Assembly (NCBI RefSeq): GCF_018138715.1
Contig: NZ_JAGSHX010000006.1
Location: 7,874,001-7,938,000, forward strand
Reading direction: 5' to 3'
Origin: Streptomyces asiaticus
GTDB taxonomy: Bacteria > Actinomycetota > Actinomycetes > Streptomycetales > Streptomycetaceae
Length of the DNA stretch: 64,000 nt
Part shown: piece by piece, positions 34,901-44,104 of the stretch
Position numbering within the stretch: the stretch's first letter is position 1
How the letters are laid out: each line of letters starts with the position of its first letter
Notes under the pieces: generated by a model
Databases searched by the model: none
Seen by the model: the letters and a program-made list of their open reading frames with translations, nothing else
What the model was told of the DNA's origin: nothing
Made by a program: the position numbers and the translations under genes

Positions 34901-35273
34901 TCATGCGCCGAGGCCGCGCCCCGACGCGCCCGGGACCGCGTCGAGCAGTGCACGGGTGTAGGCGTGCCGCGGGCGCTCGTAGAGGTCCGCGGTCGCACCG
35001 CGTTCCACGATGTCGCCGCGGTACAACACCGCGACCTCGTCGCTGACATGCCTGTCGACGGCGAGGTTGTGCGAGATGAACACCATGGTCAGGCCGAGTT
35101 CTCGGCGCAGCCCCGCGATGAGGTTGAGAATCTCCGCCTGGACCGAGATATCGAGCGCCGAGGTGATCTCGTCCGCGATCACCGCCTCGGGCCGGAGGAT
35201 CAGGCCCGAGGTGGTGATCGCGATCCGCTGGCGCTGCGGGGTCCTGCGGGATCATCTGGATCCGCCGCCGCAT
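34901..35273 (-). pseudogene. ABC transporter ATPase remnant (oligopeptide OppD/DppD type)
   Basis: Reading the minus strand from 35273, the Q-loop region MRRRIQMIPQDP is followed at once, in another frame, by QRQRIAITTSGLILRP, the Walker B segment VIADEITSALDISVQAEI, the H-loop MVFISHNLAV and the family tail YTRALLDAVPG. The ~60 residues between Q-loop and signature motif, including LSGG, have been lost together with the frame, and the Walker A half is absent. The ending ERPRHAYTRALL is characteristic of oligopeptide permease ATPases. Non-functional. Confidence 0.8.
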
Positions 35274-35403
35274 TCCCGTGCGGTCCGCACCGCGGGTGCC
35301 GAACCGAGGTCATCCGGACCCGGGCGTTCGCCCACGTCGTCCGCCGTGGCCTCGATGGCAAGCGGTCGACGCTGCGCCCTGGACCGCCTGTATCCTGCTG
35401 ATC

Positions 35404-35691
35404 ATGCCGCCTGTCCCGTCCTCGCAGCCGGGCCGCGCGCCATCCGCCGGCCAGTGTGGTCTCCTCACCGAACGCATCGCGCGTCAGCTGGAGCACGACA
35501 TCTGCTCGGGTGCGTTCGAGGTCGGGGCCATCGAGGCGCGCGACGTCGAGCTGGCCTGTCGGCGGACGCGGGAGCACCTGACGCTGGCCCTGCGTACGTA
35601 CGGCGCGGGCCTCGACGTCCAGGTGGATGGCATGGCGCGGCACCACATCGAAGCCCTCCTCGCCGGTCCCGAGCGCCGCGTGCAGAGCTAG
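35404..35691 (+). pseudogene. GntR/FCD regulator reduced to its two ends
   Basis: The 95-codon frame from ATG 35404 begins like a GntR-family HTH (LTERIARQLEHDICSGAF) and then jumps directly to the last helices of an FCD effector domain (EARDVELACRRTREHLTLAL). In intact family members about 130 residues lie between these. The frame is preserved, so a tiny fusion peptide could still be made, but it lacks the recognition helix and the ligand pocket. Scored as a pseudogene formed by an in-frame deletion. Confidence 0.65.
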
Positions 35692-35752
35692 GGAGTGTCC
35701 GGCGGTCGTGCCGCCTGCGGCGGGCTGCTCCCCTCCCCGCCCCTTCCCTCAA

Positions 35753-35850
35753 CTGGGGCTCCGCCCCAGACCCCGCTCCTCAAGCTCCCCCAGCTACCGC
35801 TGGGAGGTGCCCCCTGGAGGGGCTGGAAGGCGGGGCTCCGCCCCGGACCC
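35753..35850. repeat. Streptomyces-type GC hairpin repeats
   Basis: Two copies of a GGGGCTCCGCCCC hairpin (35753-35769 and about 35831-35845), each followed by a GACCCCG run, flank a third hairpin with a CCCAGC-TACC-GCTGGG core (about 35789-35804). These motifs are common, dispersed intergenic repeats in Streptomyces genomes. They fill most of the non-coding stretch 35692-35987. Confidence 0.7.
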
Positions 35851-35987
35851 CGGGGCCAGGGGCGAAGTCCCTGCCACGCGGCGGAGCCGCATATGGTGGG
35901 ACGCCGCACCGCTGACGCGCGTGGCGACCGACGCCGCGTCAGCCTTCCGTGCACACTCGGGTGGAGCCCATTCTCCCCGGAGGCGTC

Positions 35988-36962
35988 ATGCCACAGTCGG
36001 AACCAGCTGATGCACGGATGCGGGCCTGCGGGGTCGCCGAAGTGTCCGGTCAGGTCCAGTCGCTGCGGCTGCCCAGGCCCCAGTCACCCGGGCCGGGCGA
36101 GATCTTGCTCGACGTCCTGGCCGCCGGGGTCGGCGCCTGGGACCAGCTGCTTGCCTCCAGTGAATGGGACGTGGGCCTGCGCCTTCCGGCGGCCCTCGGG
36201 GTGGAGGGCGCGGGTCGTGTCGTCGCCGTGGGGCCGGATGTCACGGCTCCTGCCGTGGGTGACCTGGTGCTGGCCCACAGTGCTCCGCTGCCCGGTCACA
36301 GCGGCTTGTGGGCCGAGCAGGTCCTGCTGCGAGCCGCGGACGCGGCACCTCTGCCCGAAGGGCTGGACCCGGCGCGGGCGGCGGCCCTCCCCATCAACGG
36401 CCTGACCGCCTGTCAGGCTCTGGACTGGCTGGACCTGTCCAGCGGTATGCGCCTGCTGGTGACGAACGGGGCGGGAGTGACCGGAGCCCTCGTCCTGCAA
36501 CTGGCGGTCGCGGCCGGAGTCCATGTGACGGCGACGGCGTCCCCCCGCTCCTTTGACCGGCTGCGCCGCCTGGGCGCGACAGACGTCATCGACTACCGCC
36601 GCCCCGACTGGCCGCGCGAGGTCGGTCGCGTCTTCGACGCGGCGCTCGCCGCGGCTCCCGGAACGGCCGCCACCGCCGGGGAACTCGTCCGCCCGGGCGG
36701 TCGGCTGTGCTCCATCACCTCGGATGCCCCGGCCACGACCGCTGAACTGACTTCGACCGATCTCTACGTCCGCCCGGACGCGGAGACTCTCGCTGTCCTC
36801 GCCGGCCGGCTCCGCGACGGCGTACTCGACCTGCCCACGGAGGTACTTCCCCTTGATGAGGGCCCCGGCGCCTTCGACCGTTCCTCAAGGGGCCTTACCG
36901 GCGGAACCAAGCTCGTGCTCCGCGTCACCGGCCCGGCTTCCTCGGACACCATGCCGGCGTAG
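35988..36962 (+). CDS. zinc-type MDR oxidoreductase (NADP-dependent, quinone-oxidoreductase-like)
   Basis: A 324-residue medium-chain reductase. The GroES-like half carries GVEGAGRVVAVG, and the nucleotide site is VTNGAGVTGALVLQLA. As in the gene at 19954, there are no zinc-ligand cysteines, so it is likely a zinc-free enone/quinone reductase. The start is ATG 35988 with CGGAGG at 35979-35984; the open frame begins earlier at 35949 but without a site. No partner gene: upstream is repeat DNA and downstream are broken genes. Confidence 0.87.
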   Translation: MPQSEPADARMRACGVAEVSGQVQSLRLPRPQSPGPGEILLDVLAAGVGAWDQLLASSEWDVGLRLPAALGVEGAGRVVAVGPDVTAPAVGDLVLAHSAPLPGHSGLWAEQVLLRAADAAPLPEGLDPARAAALPINGLTACQALDWLDLSSGMRLLVTNGAGVTGALVLQLAVAAGVHVTATASPRSFDRLRRLGATDVIDYRRPDWPREVGRVFDAALAAAPGTAATAGELVRPGGRLCSITSDAPATTAELTSTDLYVRPDAETLAVLAGRLRDGVLDLPTEVLPLDEGPGAFDRSSRGLTGGTKLVLRVTGPASSDTMPA

Positions 36963-37009
36963 CGGCCCGGCGACTCGGTTGCTGGGACTGTCGAACGGGG
37001 ACTGACGGT

Positions 37010-37234
37010 GTGCTTGGCCACCGCGGACGGGGGGACCGCTCAAGGGGGCCGGTCAACCTCGTTGTTGCGAACCGGCGTTCCGTCGGCCGCATGGCGCTCG
37101 GGGCCGCGGCCGGTGGTCTCCTGAGCGCCTGCGGGACCCCCAAGGGCCCTCCGTCGGCCGGCACACCCCTGCGGATCATGGCGATCAACCATGTGTGGTC
37201 GCAGGCCATCCGCCGCCGTATGCCGGCATTCTGA
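37010..37234 (+). pseudogene. N-terminal stub of a solute-binding lipoprotein
   Basis: The frame contains a lipoprotein signal: RRSVGRMALGAAAGGLLSACG (key: basic start, hydrophobic run, LLSAC lipobox), followed by TPLRIMAINHVWSQAIRRRMPAF, the start of an extracellular sugar-binding protein of an ABC importer. The reading frame stops immediately after, at the point where sequence from a MerR gene on the other strand begins. Only about 50 residues of the mature protein remain. Confidence 0.6.
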
Positions 37235-37325
37235 TCAACCTCAGCGACTCGTAGTACCGCACGGCCTTGGTCGTCACGTCGGCCCGACGGGCCAGCTCAC
37301 TGATCTTCGTGCCGGCGGGTGCCAC
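37228..37325 (-). pseudogene. N-terminal stub of a MerR-family regulator
   Basis: From GTG 37325 the minus strand reads VAPAGTKISELARRADVTTK and AVRYYESLRLIRMP, the complete recognition part of a MerR HTH. It then runs into the inverted end of the solute-binding stub. The junction at about 37228-37234 joins two genes tail to tail and marks a deletion or inversion breakpoint. Confidence 0.65.
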
Positions 37326-37825
37326 AGTGGCACGTGGTTGGGCGCCCTCATTCGGTGTCCGCCCGGACTGTGGCCGCTGTGAGACCGACCACAGGGCCGG
37401 GGCCCGTCGGGTGGCGCCGCCGGGCCGCGGGCGAGACCACAAGAATCCGCCTCCCACCAGGCACGATACGAGAGGTACGGCGGCGGTTGGGAACGGCGTG
37501 CCACCGTGGCGCGCGGCCATGGGCTCGGGGCGCCGACGCCTCGGAAGGCGAGGGGTCCCTGTTAACGCTGGGTAAACTGCCTGTTCGGCGTATGCGGGCG
37601 CCGGTTCGACCGGAGGGGGCGGAACATGCCCGTCCGGCCGCCGGTGCCCGCGATTCGAGCCGGCCGCTGGACGGCCGCGCCGAGTGGTCGCCCTCGCGGA
37701 AACCATCAGCCGCGAGCGGGTGTTCGGGACCCGGCTCAGTGTGGAGCCGGATGGCAGAGGCCGATGGTCCGGGTTGACCGGGCGGTGTCGCCGAACATCC
37801 GGTCCACCGACTGCGGAGAGGCCGG
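37326..37825. other. upstream region of the Pls-like synthetase
   Basis: No gene is supported in these 500 bases. They must hold the promoter of the synthetase operon. I could not identify a convincing -35/-10 pair. A GTTAAC-bearing, relatively A+T-rich patch lies at 37560-37577. Confidence 0.35.
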
Positions 37826-40800
37826 ATGGCCGTAATAGACGAGTCCCAAGCGCTGATCGACGAGTCCCACGTACTGATCGACCCGCTGCCCGCACCCGCC
37901 GTGGTGGAGCCCGCACTCGCCGTGGAGGGGCCTGCGGTCGCCGTGGTGGAGCCCGCACTCGCCGAGGAGGAGCCCGCGGCACCGCTCGCCCTCTTCCCCG
38001 GACGCGGCGCCCACGCCGAGCGCACCCTCATGGACGTCCTCGGAGAGACGGCCCGTCGCCACCCGAACGCCCCTGCCGTCGACGACGGTACGGGGGCACT
38101 CAGCTACCGTGCGCTCCTCGCCGAGGTGGAGAGGGTGCGGCTGCGGCTGGTCGAGGCGGGGATCGGTGTCGGTGACCGGGTGGGCATCCGCGTCCCGTCC
38201 GGGACCGCCGACCTGTACGTCGGGATCCTTGCCGTGCTGGCCGCCGGCGCGGCCTATGTGCCGGTGGACGCGGAGGACCCGGACGAGCGGGCCGAGCTGG
38301 TCTTCTCCGAGGCCGGGGTGAGCGTGGTGCTCGGCGCCGGGCTCGAGATGACGGTGCGCGCCGAGCCGCACGGCGTCCCCGGCCGCCCGGGGCCCGGCGA
38401 CGACGCGTGGATCATCTTCACCTCCGGATCGACCGGCAAGCCCAAGGGCGTCGCCGTCACCCACCGCAGCGCGGCCGCGTTCGTGGACGCCGAGGCCGGG
38501 CTGTTCCTGGCCGATGAGCCCATGGGACCGGGCGACCGGGTGCTGGCCGGCCTGTCGGTGGCCTTCGACGCGTCCTGCGAGGAGATGTGGCTCGCCTGGC
38601 GCAGCGGCGCCTGCCTGGTGCCGGCGCCCCGGTCGCTGGTGCGCACGGGCGTCGACCTCGGCCCCTGGCTGGTCGAACAGGAGATCACCGTGGTCTCCAC
38701 GGTCCCCACGCTGGCGGCGCTGTGGCCGGTGGAGGCGCTGGACGACGTACGGCTGCTGATCTTCGGCGGTGAGGCGTGCCCGCCGGAACTGGCCGAGCGG
38801 ATGGCGGTCGAGGGCCGCGAGGTGTGGAACACCTACGGTCCGACCGAGGCCACTGTCGTCGCGTGCGCCGCGCAGCTGACCGGCGAGGGCCCGGTGCGGA
38901 TCGGGCTGCCGCTGGACGGCTGGGAGCTGGCGGTCGTGGACTCCCGGGGCGAGGTGGTGCCCATGGGCGAGGTCGGCGAGCTGGTGATCGGCGGGGTCGG
39001 GCTGGCCCGGTATCTCGACCCGGCGAAGGACGCCGAGAAGTACGCCCCGCTGCCGTCGCTGGGCTGGCCGCGGGCGTACCGCAGCGGCGACCTGGTGCGC
39101 GCCGAGGAGGAGGGGCTGCTGTTCGTCGGCCGGGCCGACGAACAGGTCAAGCTGGGCGGCCGCCGCATCGAGCTGGGCGAGGTGGACGCCGCGCTCCAGG
39201 CGCTGCCGGGCGTCGCGGGCGCGGCGGCCGCGGTACGGAAGACCAAGGCGGGCCACCAGCTGCTGGTGGGCTACGTCGTGCCCGAGGAGAACTACGTCGT
39301 CCCCGAGGAGAACGCGGCGGAGGACGGCGGCTTCGACCAGAAGGACGCGCTGGACCGGCTGCGGCAGATGCTGCCCGCCGCGCTGGTGCCGCTCCTCGCG
39401 GTGGTCGGCACGCTGCCCACCCGTACCTCCGGCAAGGTGGACCGGGCCGCGCTCCCCTGGCCGCTGCCCGGGGTCGGCACGGCCGGTCCGGGGGCCGAGC
39501 TGACCGGGACCGAGAGCTGGCTCGCCGAGCTGTGGGGCGAGGTGCTGGGCACCCCGGCGACCGGGCCGGATGCCGACTTCTTCGCGGCGGGTGGTGGCAG
39601 CCTCGCCGCCGCCCAGCTCGTCTCGCGGATCCGGGACCGCTACCCCAGCGGCTCGGTGAGCGACATCTACCAGAACCCGCGGCTGGGCGCGCTGGCCCGG
39701 ACGCTGGAGGCGTCGGGCGGCGGGACGACGGTCCCGCGCACCGTACGGCCCGTACCCGGGCGTTCCGGTGTCGCGCAGACGCTGCTGATGCTGCCGCTGC
39801 TGACGGTCGCCGGGCTGCGCTGGGGCGTGGCCGCGGCCGCGGTCATCAACGTGCTGAACCTCTGCGGTGCCGCCCCTTACGCGCCCACCGTCTCCTGGTG
39901 GTGGATCCTGCTCGGCTGGCTGTTCTGCGTCTCGCCGCCGGGCCGGGTCGCGATCGCCGCCGGTGGCGCGCGGCTGCTGCTGCGGGGTCTGAAGCCGGGG
40001 ACGTACCCGCGCGGCGGCGGCGTCCACCTGCGGCTGTGGACGGCCGAGCGGCTGGCCGAACTGAGCGGTGCCACCGGCCTGTCCGGCAGCTGGCTCACCC
40101 ACTACGCCAGGGCGCTGGGCGTGCGCGTCGGCGACGATGTCGATCTGCACGCGCTGCCGCCGGTGACCGGGATGCTCAAGCTCGGCAAGGGCAGCGCGGT
40201 CGAGCCCGAGGTCGATCTGTCCGGTCACTGGCTGGACGGCGACCGGCTGCGGATCGGCCGGATCCGGATCGGCGCGGGCGCCACGGTCGGCGCCCGCAGC
40301 ACGCTCTTTCCCGGCGCCCGGATCGGCAAGCGCGCCGAGATCGCCCCGGGGTCCGGGGTGACCGGTGCGGTGCCCGCTGGGCGCCGCTGGGCGGGCGTAC
40401 CGGCGGCCAAGTCCGGCAAGGCGGCGCACCGTCGGCCCGAGGGCCGGCCGGCCCGCACCCGCCGCTGGGCGTTCGTGTACGGGCTCACCTCGCTGGGGCT
40501 GACTCTGCTGCCGACGCTGGCGCTGCTGCCCGCGCTCGCCGTCATCACGCTGTTCGTGCGGGGCACCCGCGACGCGGGCACGGCGCTGCTCCACGCGCTG
40601 GCCGCCGTGCCGCTTGCGACGGTGGCCGGAATGGTCTGCTACGCGCTGTTCGTCCTGGCCGGGGTGCGGACGCTCGGCCTCGGCCTGCGCGCGGGTCACC
40701 ATCCCGTGCACGGGCGGATCGCCTGGCAGGCATGGGCCACCGAGCGGTTGATGGACATGGCGCGGGTGCATCTGTTCCCGCTGTACGCCAGCCTGTTCAC

Positions 40801-41887
40801 CCCGGTGTGGCTGCGGGCGCTCGGGATGAGGGTCGGGCGCGGGGTCGAGGCGTCCACCGTGCTGGCCCTGCCGTCGATGACCACCGTCGGCGACGGCGCG
40901 TTCCTCGCCGACGACACCATGGTCGCCTCCTACGAACTGGGCGGCGGCCGGCTGCGGATCGCGGAGTCGAGGGTCGGCAAGATGGCGTTCCTCGGCAACT
41001 CGGGGATGGCCGTGGGCGGCAGTTCGGTGCCCAAGCGCGGTCTGGTCGGCGTGCTGTCCGCCGCGCCCAGGGGTGCCAAGGCGGGCAGTTCGTGGCTCGG
41101 GATGCCGCCGATGAAGCTGCCACGGGCGGCCGAGGAGGGCGACCAGAGCCGTACGTACCGTCCGGCGCGGCGGCTGAAGTGGGCCCGCGGCGCGGTCGAG
41201 CTGTGCCGGATCGTCCCCGTGATGGGTGGTGCGGCGCTCGCGGTGCTGGTACTGGCCGCGTTCGGGACGGTCGCCACACGATGGGGATACCTCGCGGCCA
41301 TGGCGGCCGGCGGGGTGCTGCTGCTCGCGGGCGGTCTGGTCGCGTGCGCCGTGGCGATGCTGGCCAAGTGGCTGCTGATGGGCCGGTTCAGGGCGGCCGA
41401 ACGCCCGCTGTGGAGCTCGTTCGTGTGGCGCAACGAGCTGGCGGACACCTTCGTGGAGGTGCTGGCCGTACCGTGGCTGGTCGGGGCCGTGTCCGGTACG
41501 CCGCTGATGAACTGGTGGCTGCGGGGCCTCGGCGCGCGCATCGGGCGCGGGGTGTGGTGCGAGACGTACTGGCTGCCGGAGGCCGATCTGGTACGGATCG
41601 GCTCGGGCGCGAGCGTGAACCGAGGGTGTGTGGTGCAGACCCATCTCTTCCACGACCGGATCATGCGCATGGACCAGGTGGTGCTGGAGGAGGGCGCCAC
41701 CCTGGGCCCGCACGGCATCGTGCTGCCGGGCGCCACGGTCGGCACGTGTGCCACGGTGGGTCCGGCGTCGCTGGTGATGCGCGGCGAGACGCTGCCCGCG
41801 GGCACGTGGTGGCTCGGCAACCCGATCGCGGCGTGGAAGCCGGAGAAGGCGCAGGACATGAGGAAGACGGAGGCTACGGCGAAGTGA
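37826..41887 (+). CDS. Pls/PosA-family poly(amino acid) synthetase (epsilon-poly-lysine synthetase-like NRPS)
   Basis: A 1353-residue single-module peptide synthetase. Order: an unusual repetitive Pro/Glu/Val-rich leader (1-60); an adenylation domain (about 65-545) with IIFTSGSTGKPKG, FDASCEEMW (Asp248) and NTYGPTEATV; a carrier domain with the phosphopantetheine serine Ser592 in AGGGSLAA; then a membrane part with several hydrophobic helices alternating with three left-handed beta-helix/acyltransferase-like domains (from residue ~780). This is the architecture of Pls (~1319 residues), which joins L-lysine through side-chain amines into epsilon-poly-lysine without a standard condensation domain. 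Glu252 sits where an acidic residue is expected for a basic side chain, so Lys, Orn or a diamino acid is likely (inference). Start: ATG 37826 after GGAGAGG. Its stop overlaps the M1 peptidase start. Confidence 0.92.
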   Translation: MAVIDESQALIDESHVLIDPLPAPAVVEPALAVEGPAVAVVEPALAEEEPAAPLALFPGRGAHAERTLMDVLGETARRHPNAPAVDDGTGALSYRALLAEVERVRLRLVEAGIGVGDRVGIRVPSGTADLYVGILAVLAAGAAYVPVDAEDPDERAELVFSEAGVSVVLGAGLEMTVRAEPHGVPGRPGPGDDAWIIFTSGSTGKPKGVAVTHRSAAAFVDAEAGLFLADEPMGPGDRVLAGLSVAFDASCEEMWLAWRSGACLVPAPRSLVRTGVDLGPWLVEQEITVVSTVPTLAALWPVEALDDVRLLIFGGEACPPELAERMAVEGREVWNTYGPTEATVVACAAQLTGEGPVRIGLPLDGWELAVVDSRGEVVPMGEVGELVIGGVGLARYLDPAKDAEKYAPLPSLGWPRAYRSGDLVRAEEEGLLFVGRADEQVKLGGRRIELGEVDAALQALPGVAGAAAAVRKTKAGHQLLVGYVVPEENYVVPEENAAEDGGFDQKDALDRLRQMLPAALVPLLAVVGTLPTRTSGKVDRAALPWPLPGVGTAGPGAELTGTESWLAELWGEVLGTPATGPDADFFAAGGGSLAAAQLVSRIRDRYPSGSVSDIYQNPRLGALARTLEASGGGTTVPRTVRPVPGRSGVAQTLLMLPLLTVAGLRWGVAAAAVINVLNLCGAAPYAPTVSWWWILLGWLFCVSPPGRVAIAAGGARLLLRGLKPGTYPRGGGVHLRLWTAERLAELSGATGLSGSWLTHYARALGVRVGDDVDLHALPPVTGMLKLGKGSAVEPEVDLSGHWLDGDRLRIGRIRIGAGATVGARSTLFPGARIGKRAEIAPGSGVTGAVPAGRRWAGVPAAKSGKAAHRRPEGRPARTRRWAFVYGLTSLGLTLLPTLALLPALAVITLFVRGTRDAGTALLHALAAVPLATVAGMVCYALFVLAGVRTLGLGLRAGHHPVHGRIAWQAWATERLMDMARVHLFPLYASLFTPVWLRALGMRVGRGVEASTVLALPSMTTVGDGAFLADDTMVASYELGGGRLRIAESRVGKMAFLGNSGMAVGGSSVPKRGLVGVLSAAPRGAKAGSSWLGMPPMKLPRAAEEGDQSRTYRPARRLKWARGAVELCRIVPVMGGAALAVLVLAAFGTVATRWGYLAAMAAGGVLLLAGGLVACAVAMLAKWLLMGRFRAAERPLWSSFVWRNELADTFVEVLAVPWLVGAVSGTPLMNWWLRGLGARIGRGVWCETYWLPEADLVRIGSGASVNRGCVVQTHLFHDRIMRMDQVVLEEGATLGPHGIVLPGATVGTCATVGPASLVMRGETLPAGTWWLGNPIAAWKPEKAQDMRKTEATAK

Positions 41888-43272
41888 GCAGGGGCAAGAG
41901 CGGCCGGGCGCAGGCCGCGCCCGGCGGCGGCGCCGGGGCGGTCCGGTCCGGGGACTCCTATCTGCCCGAGCACGGCAACGGCGGCTACCGGGTGACCCAT
42001 TACGACCTGGAGCTGACCTACCGTCCGAACACCGGCCGGCTCTCGGGCCGCGCGCGGATCTCGGCGGTCGCCGAGCCGGGCGCCGCAGGCGAGCCGCTGT
42101 CCGGGTTCAGCCTCGACCTCGGCGCGTTCCGGGTCGACGGGGTGCTGATCGACGGGGCCCGCCCGGCCCGCTACACCCACCGGGCGGACAAGCTGCGCAT
42201 CCGCCCGGCGCGCCCGCTGCCCGCCGGGGCCCCGTTCACCGTGGAGGTGCGGTACGTCGGGGTGCCCCGGCCGGTGAAGACCCGGCATTGGGGCGACCTG
42301 GGCTGGGAGCAACTGGAGGACGGGGCGCTGGTGGCGGGCCAGCCGATCGGCGCGCCGTCCTGGTTCCCGTGCAACGACCACCCGGCCGACAAGGCGTCGT
42401 ACCGGATCGAGGTGACCGCGCCGTCGCCGTACACGGTGGTCGCCGCCGGGACCCTGGATTCGCGCACGGTCAGCGCCTCCACCACGACCTGGGTGTACGA
42501 GCACCCGGCGCCGATGTCCACCTATCTCGCCACCGTCCAGATCGGCCTGTACGACCTGGTCGAGCTGACCGACGCGGCCGTGAGCCCGGTGCCCCAGCGG
42601 GCGGCGGTACCGCCGCGGCTGCGCGACCGCTTCGACCACGACTTCGCCCGCCAGCCCCGGATGATGGCCGCCTTCGAGGACCTCTTCGGCCCGTATCCAT
42701 TCGACGAGTACGCCGTGGTACTGACGGACGACGAGCTGGAGGTGCCGGTCGAGGCACAGACGCTCTCCATCTTCGGCGCCAACCATGTCGACGGGCACCG
42801 CGGCTGTGAGCGGCTGGTCGCCCATGAGCTGGCCCACCAGTGGTTCGGCAACAGCCTGACCGTGGCCGACTGGCGCCACATCTGGCTGAACGAGGGCTTC
42901 GCCAAGTATGCCGAGTGGCTGTGGTCGGAAGTCTCCGGCGGCGTCCCCGCCGCCGTCATCGCGGCCCGCACCAGGGCCAAGCTGGCGGATCAGCCGCAGG
43001 ACCTGCTGGTCGCGGACCCGGGCATGCCGCGGATGTTCGACGACCGGGTCTACCAGCGGGGCGCACTGACGCTGCACGCGCTCCGTACGGTCCTCGGCGA
43101 CGACACCTTCTTCGCCGTGCTGCGGGAGTGGACGGCCACGTACCGCCACGCCACCGTCACCACCGAGGAGTTCACCGCTCTCGCCCGGCGCCGCGCCGCA
43201 CAGCCCCTGGACGCGCTGTTCACCGCCTGGCTCCACGCCCCGCGCCTGCCGGAACTCCCCGGCCCCAGGTGA
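41884..43272 (+). CDS. M1-family zinc metallopeptidase (aminopeptidase N-like)
   Basis: A 462-residue gluzincin. The zinc site is HELAH (His314, Glu315, His318) with the third ligand Glu337 in NEGFAKY, the HExxH-x18-E spacing of M1 enzymes. The substrate-binding GxMEN motif is not in its usual form; the matching region reads VEAQTLSIFG. No signal peptide, so it is cytoplasmic or exported by another route. It starts at GTG 41884 within the stop of the synthetase gene (GTGA), so the two are translated together. Zinc aminopeptidases that shorten epsilon-poly-lysine are known in producing strains, which makes chain trimming or self-protection a sensible guess. Confidence 0.88.
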   Translation: MSRGKSGRAQAAPGGGAGAVRSGDSYLPEHGNGGYRVTHYDLELTYRPNTGRLSGRARISAVAEPGAAGEPLSGFSLDLGAFRVDGVLIDGARPARYTHRADKLRIRPARPLPAGAPFTVEVRYVGVPRPVKTRHWGDLGWEQLEDGALVAGQPIGAPSWFPCNDHPADKASYRIEVTAPSPYTVVAAGTLDSRTVSASTTTWVYEHPAPMSTYLATVQIGLYDLVELTDAAVSPVPQRAAVPPRLRDRFDHDFARQPRMMAAFEDLFGPYPFDEYAVVLTDDELEVPVEAQTLSIFGANHVDGHRGCERLVAHELAHQWFGNSLTVADWRHIWLNEGFAKYAEWLWSEVSGGVPAAVIAARTRAKLADQPQDLLVADPGMPRMFDDRVYQRGALTLHALRTVLGDDTFFAVLREWTATYRHATVTTEEFTALARRRAAQPLDALFTAWLHAPRLPELPGPR

Positions 43273-43387
43273 TCGGCTCCGGCATCCGCACGCTGACGAC
43301 GGCTTCCTCGGGCGGATTCCGGAAGCGGCCGGAGTCGCGCGCTGCACGCATCGTTGCGTGCACCCGCGCATGTGACACTCTGGCCGC

Positions 43388-43930
43388 ATGATGTGGAACG
43401 GTGATGAGTACCAGTCCCGGTTCGACCGCATCGCCGCCGAAGGCGGGGACATCCACGGTGAGGCCGCGCTGGTCCGCTCCTTCCAGCCCACCACGGTCCT
43501 CGACGCGGGTTGCGGCACCGGCCGGGTGGCCATCGAGCTGGCACGTCACGGGATCGACGTGGCGGGCGTGGACACCGACGAGTCGATGCTCGCCACCGCC
43601 CGGCGGCTGGCCCCGGAGATCCGCTGGTACCAGCGGGATCTGATCAACCTCGACCTGGGGTTGTCCTTCGATGTCGTGGTGCTGGCGGGCAATGTCCCTC
43701 TGTTCACCCCACCGGGAACGGAACCGGCCCTGGTGGCTGGGGCGGCGGCCCACGTGCGTCCGGCCGGGCGTCTCGTCGCGGGTTTCGCCCTGGACCGCGG
43801 TTACACACTGGACGACTATGACGCGCACTGCCGTGCGGTGGGGCTCATCATGGAAGCCAGGTACGCGACGTGGGCTCGCGACCCTTACACCGACGGGAAG
43901 TACGCCGTTTCCGTGCACAGCAAGCCCTGA
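43388..43930 (+). CDS. class I SAM-dependent methyltransferase
   Basis: A 180-residue small methyltransferase. The SAM motif is VLDAGCGTGRVAIELA, followed by the acidic loop VAGVDTDESML and motif IV VVVLAGNV. The C-terminal strand DPYTDGKYAVSVH is typical for UbiE/TehB-like members. It stands alone between the M1 peptidase gene and decayed DNA; nothing indicates its substrate. Confidence 0.85.
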   Translation: MMWNGDEYQSRFDRIAAEGGDIHGEAALVRSFQPTTVLDAGCGTGRVAIELARHGIDVAGVDTDESMLATARRLAPEIRWYQRDLINLDLGLSFDVVVLAGNVPLFTPPGTEPALVAGAAAHVRPAGRLVAGFALDRGYTLDDYDAHCRAVGLIMEARYATWARDPYTDGKYAVSVHSKP

Positions 43931-44104
43931 TACCCAGGGCCTGCGGGTGTTGCCCCGCTTCCCCTCGGCCACGAGGACACCAACCCGGGCGCCCCGCACC
44001 CAATGCCTCGAACGGTCTCCGTATGAACGCGCACTGCGTACGCATCCGCTTCCGCGGCCGGACCGGCCCCGCCGTCGACGGGCAACCAAGCGGATCGTGC
44101 CGTC

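Noticed and set aside
37736..41713. 1325-codon minus-strand frame opposite the Pls-like synthetase
   Set aside because: Low-complexity Arg/Pro/Gly/His-rich product with no family pattern, exactly antisense to a well-supported gene.
38776..41883. Long plus-strand frame that joins upstream sequence to the M1 peptidase
   Set aside because: The part before 41884 lies out of frame inside the synthetase and has no domain; the peptidase start is the coupled GTG at 41884.
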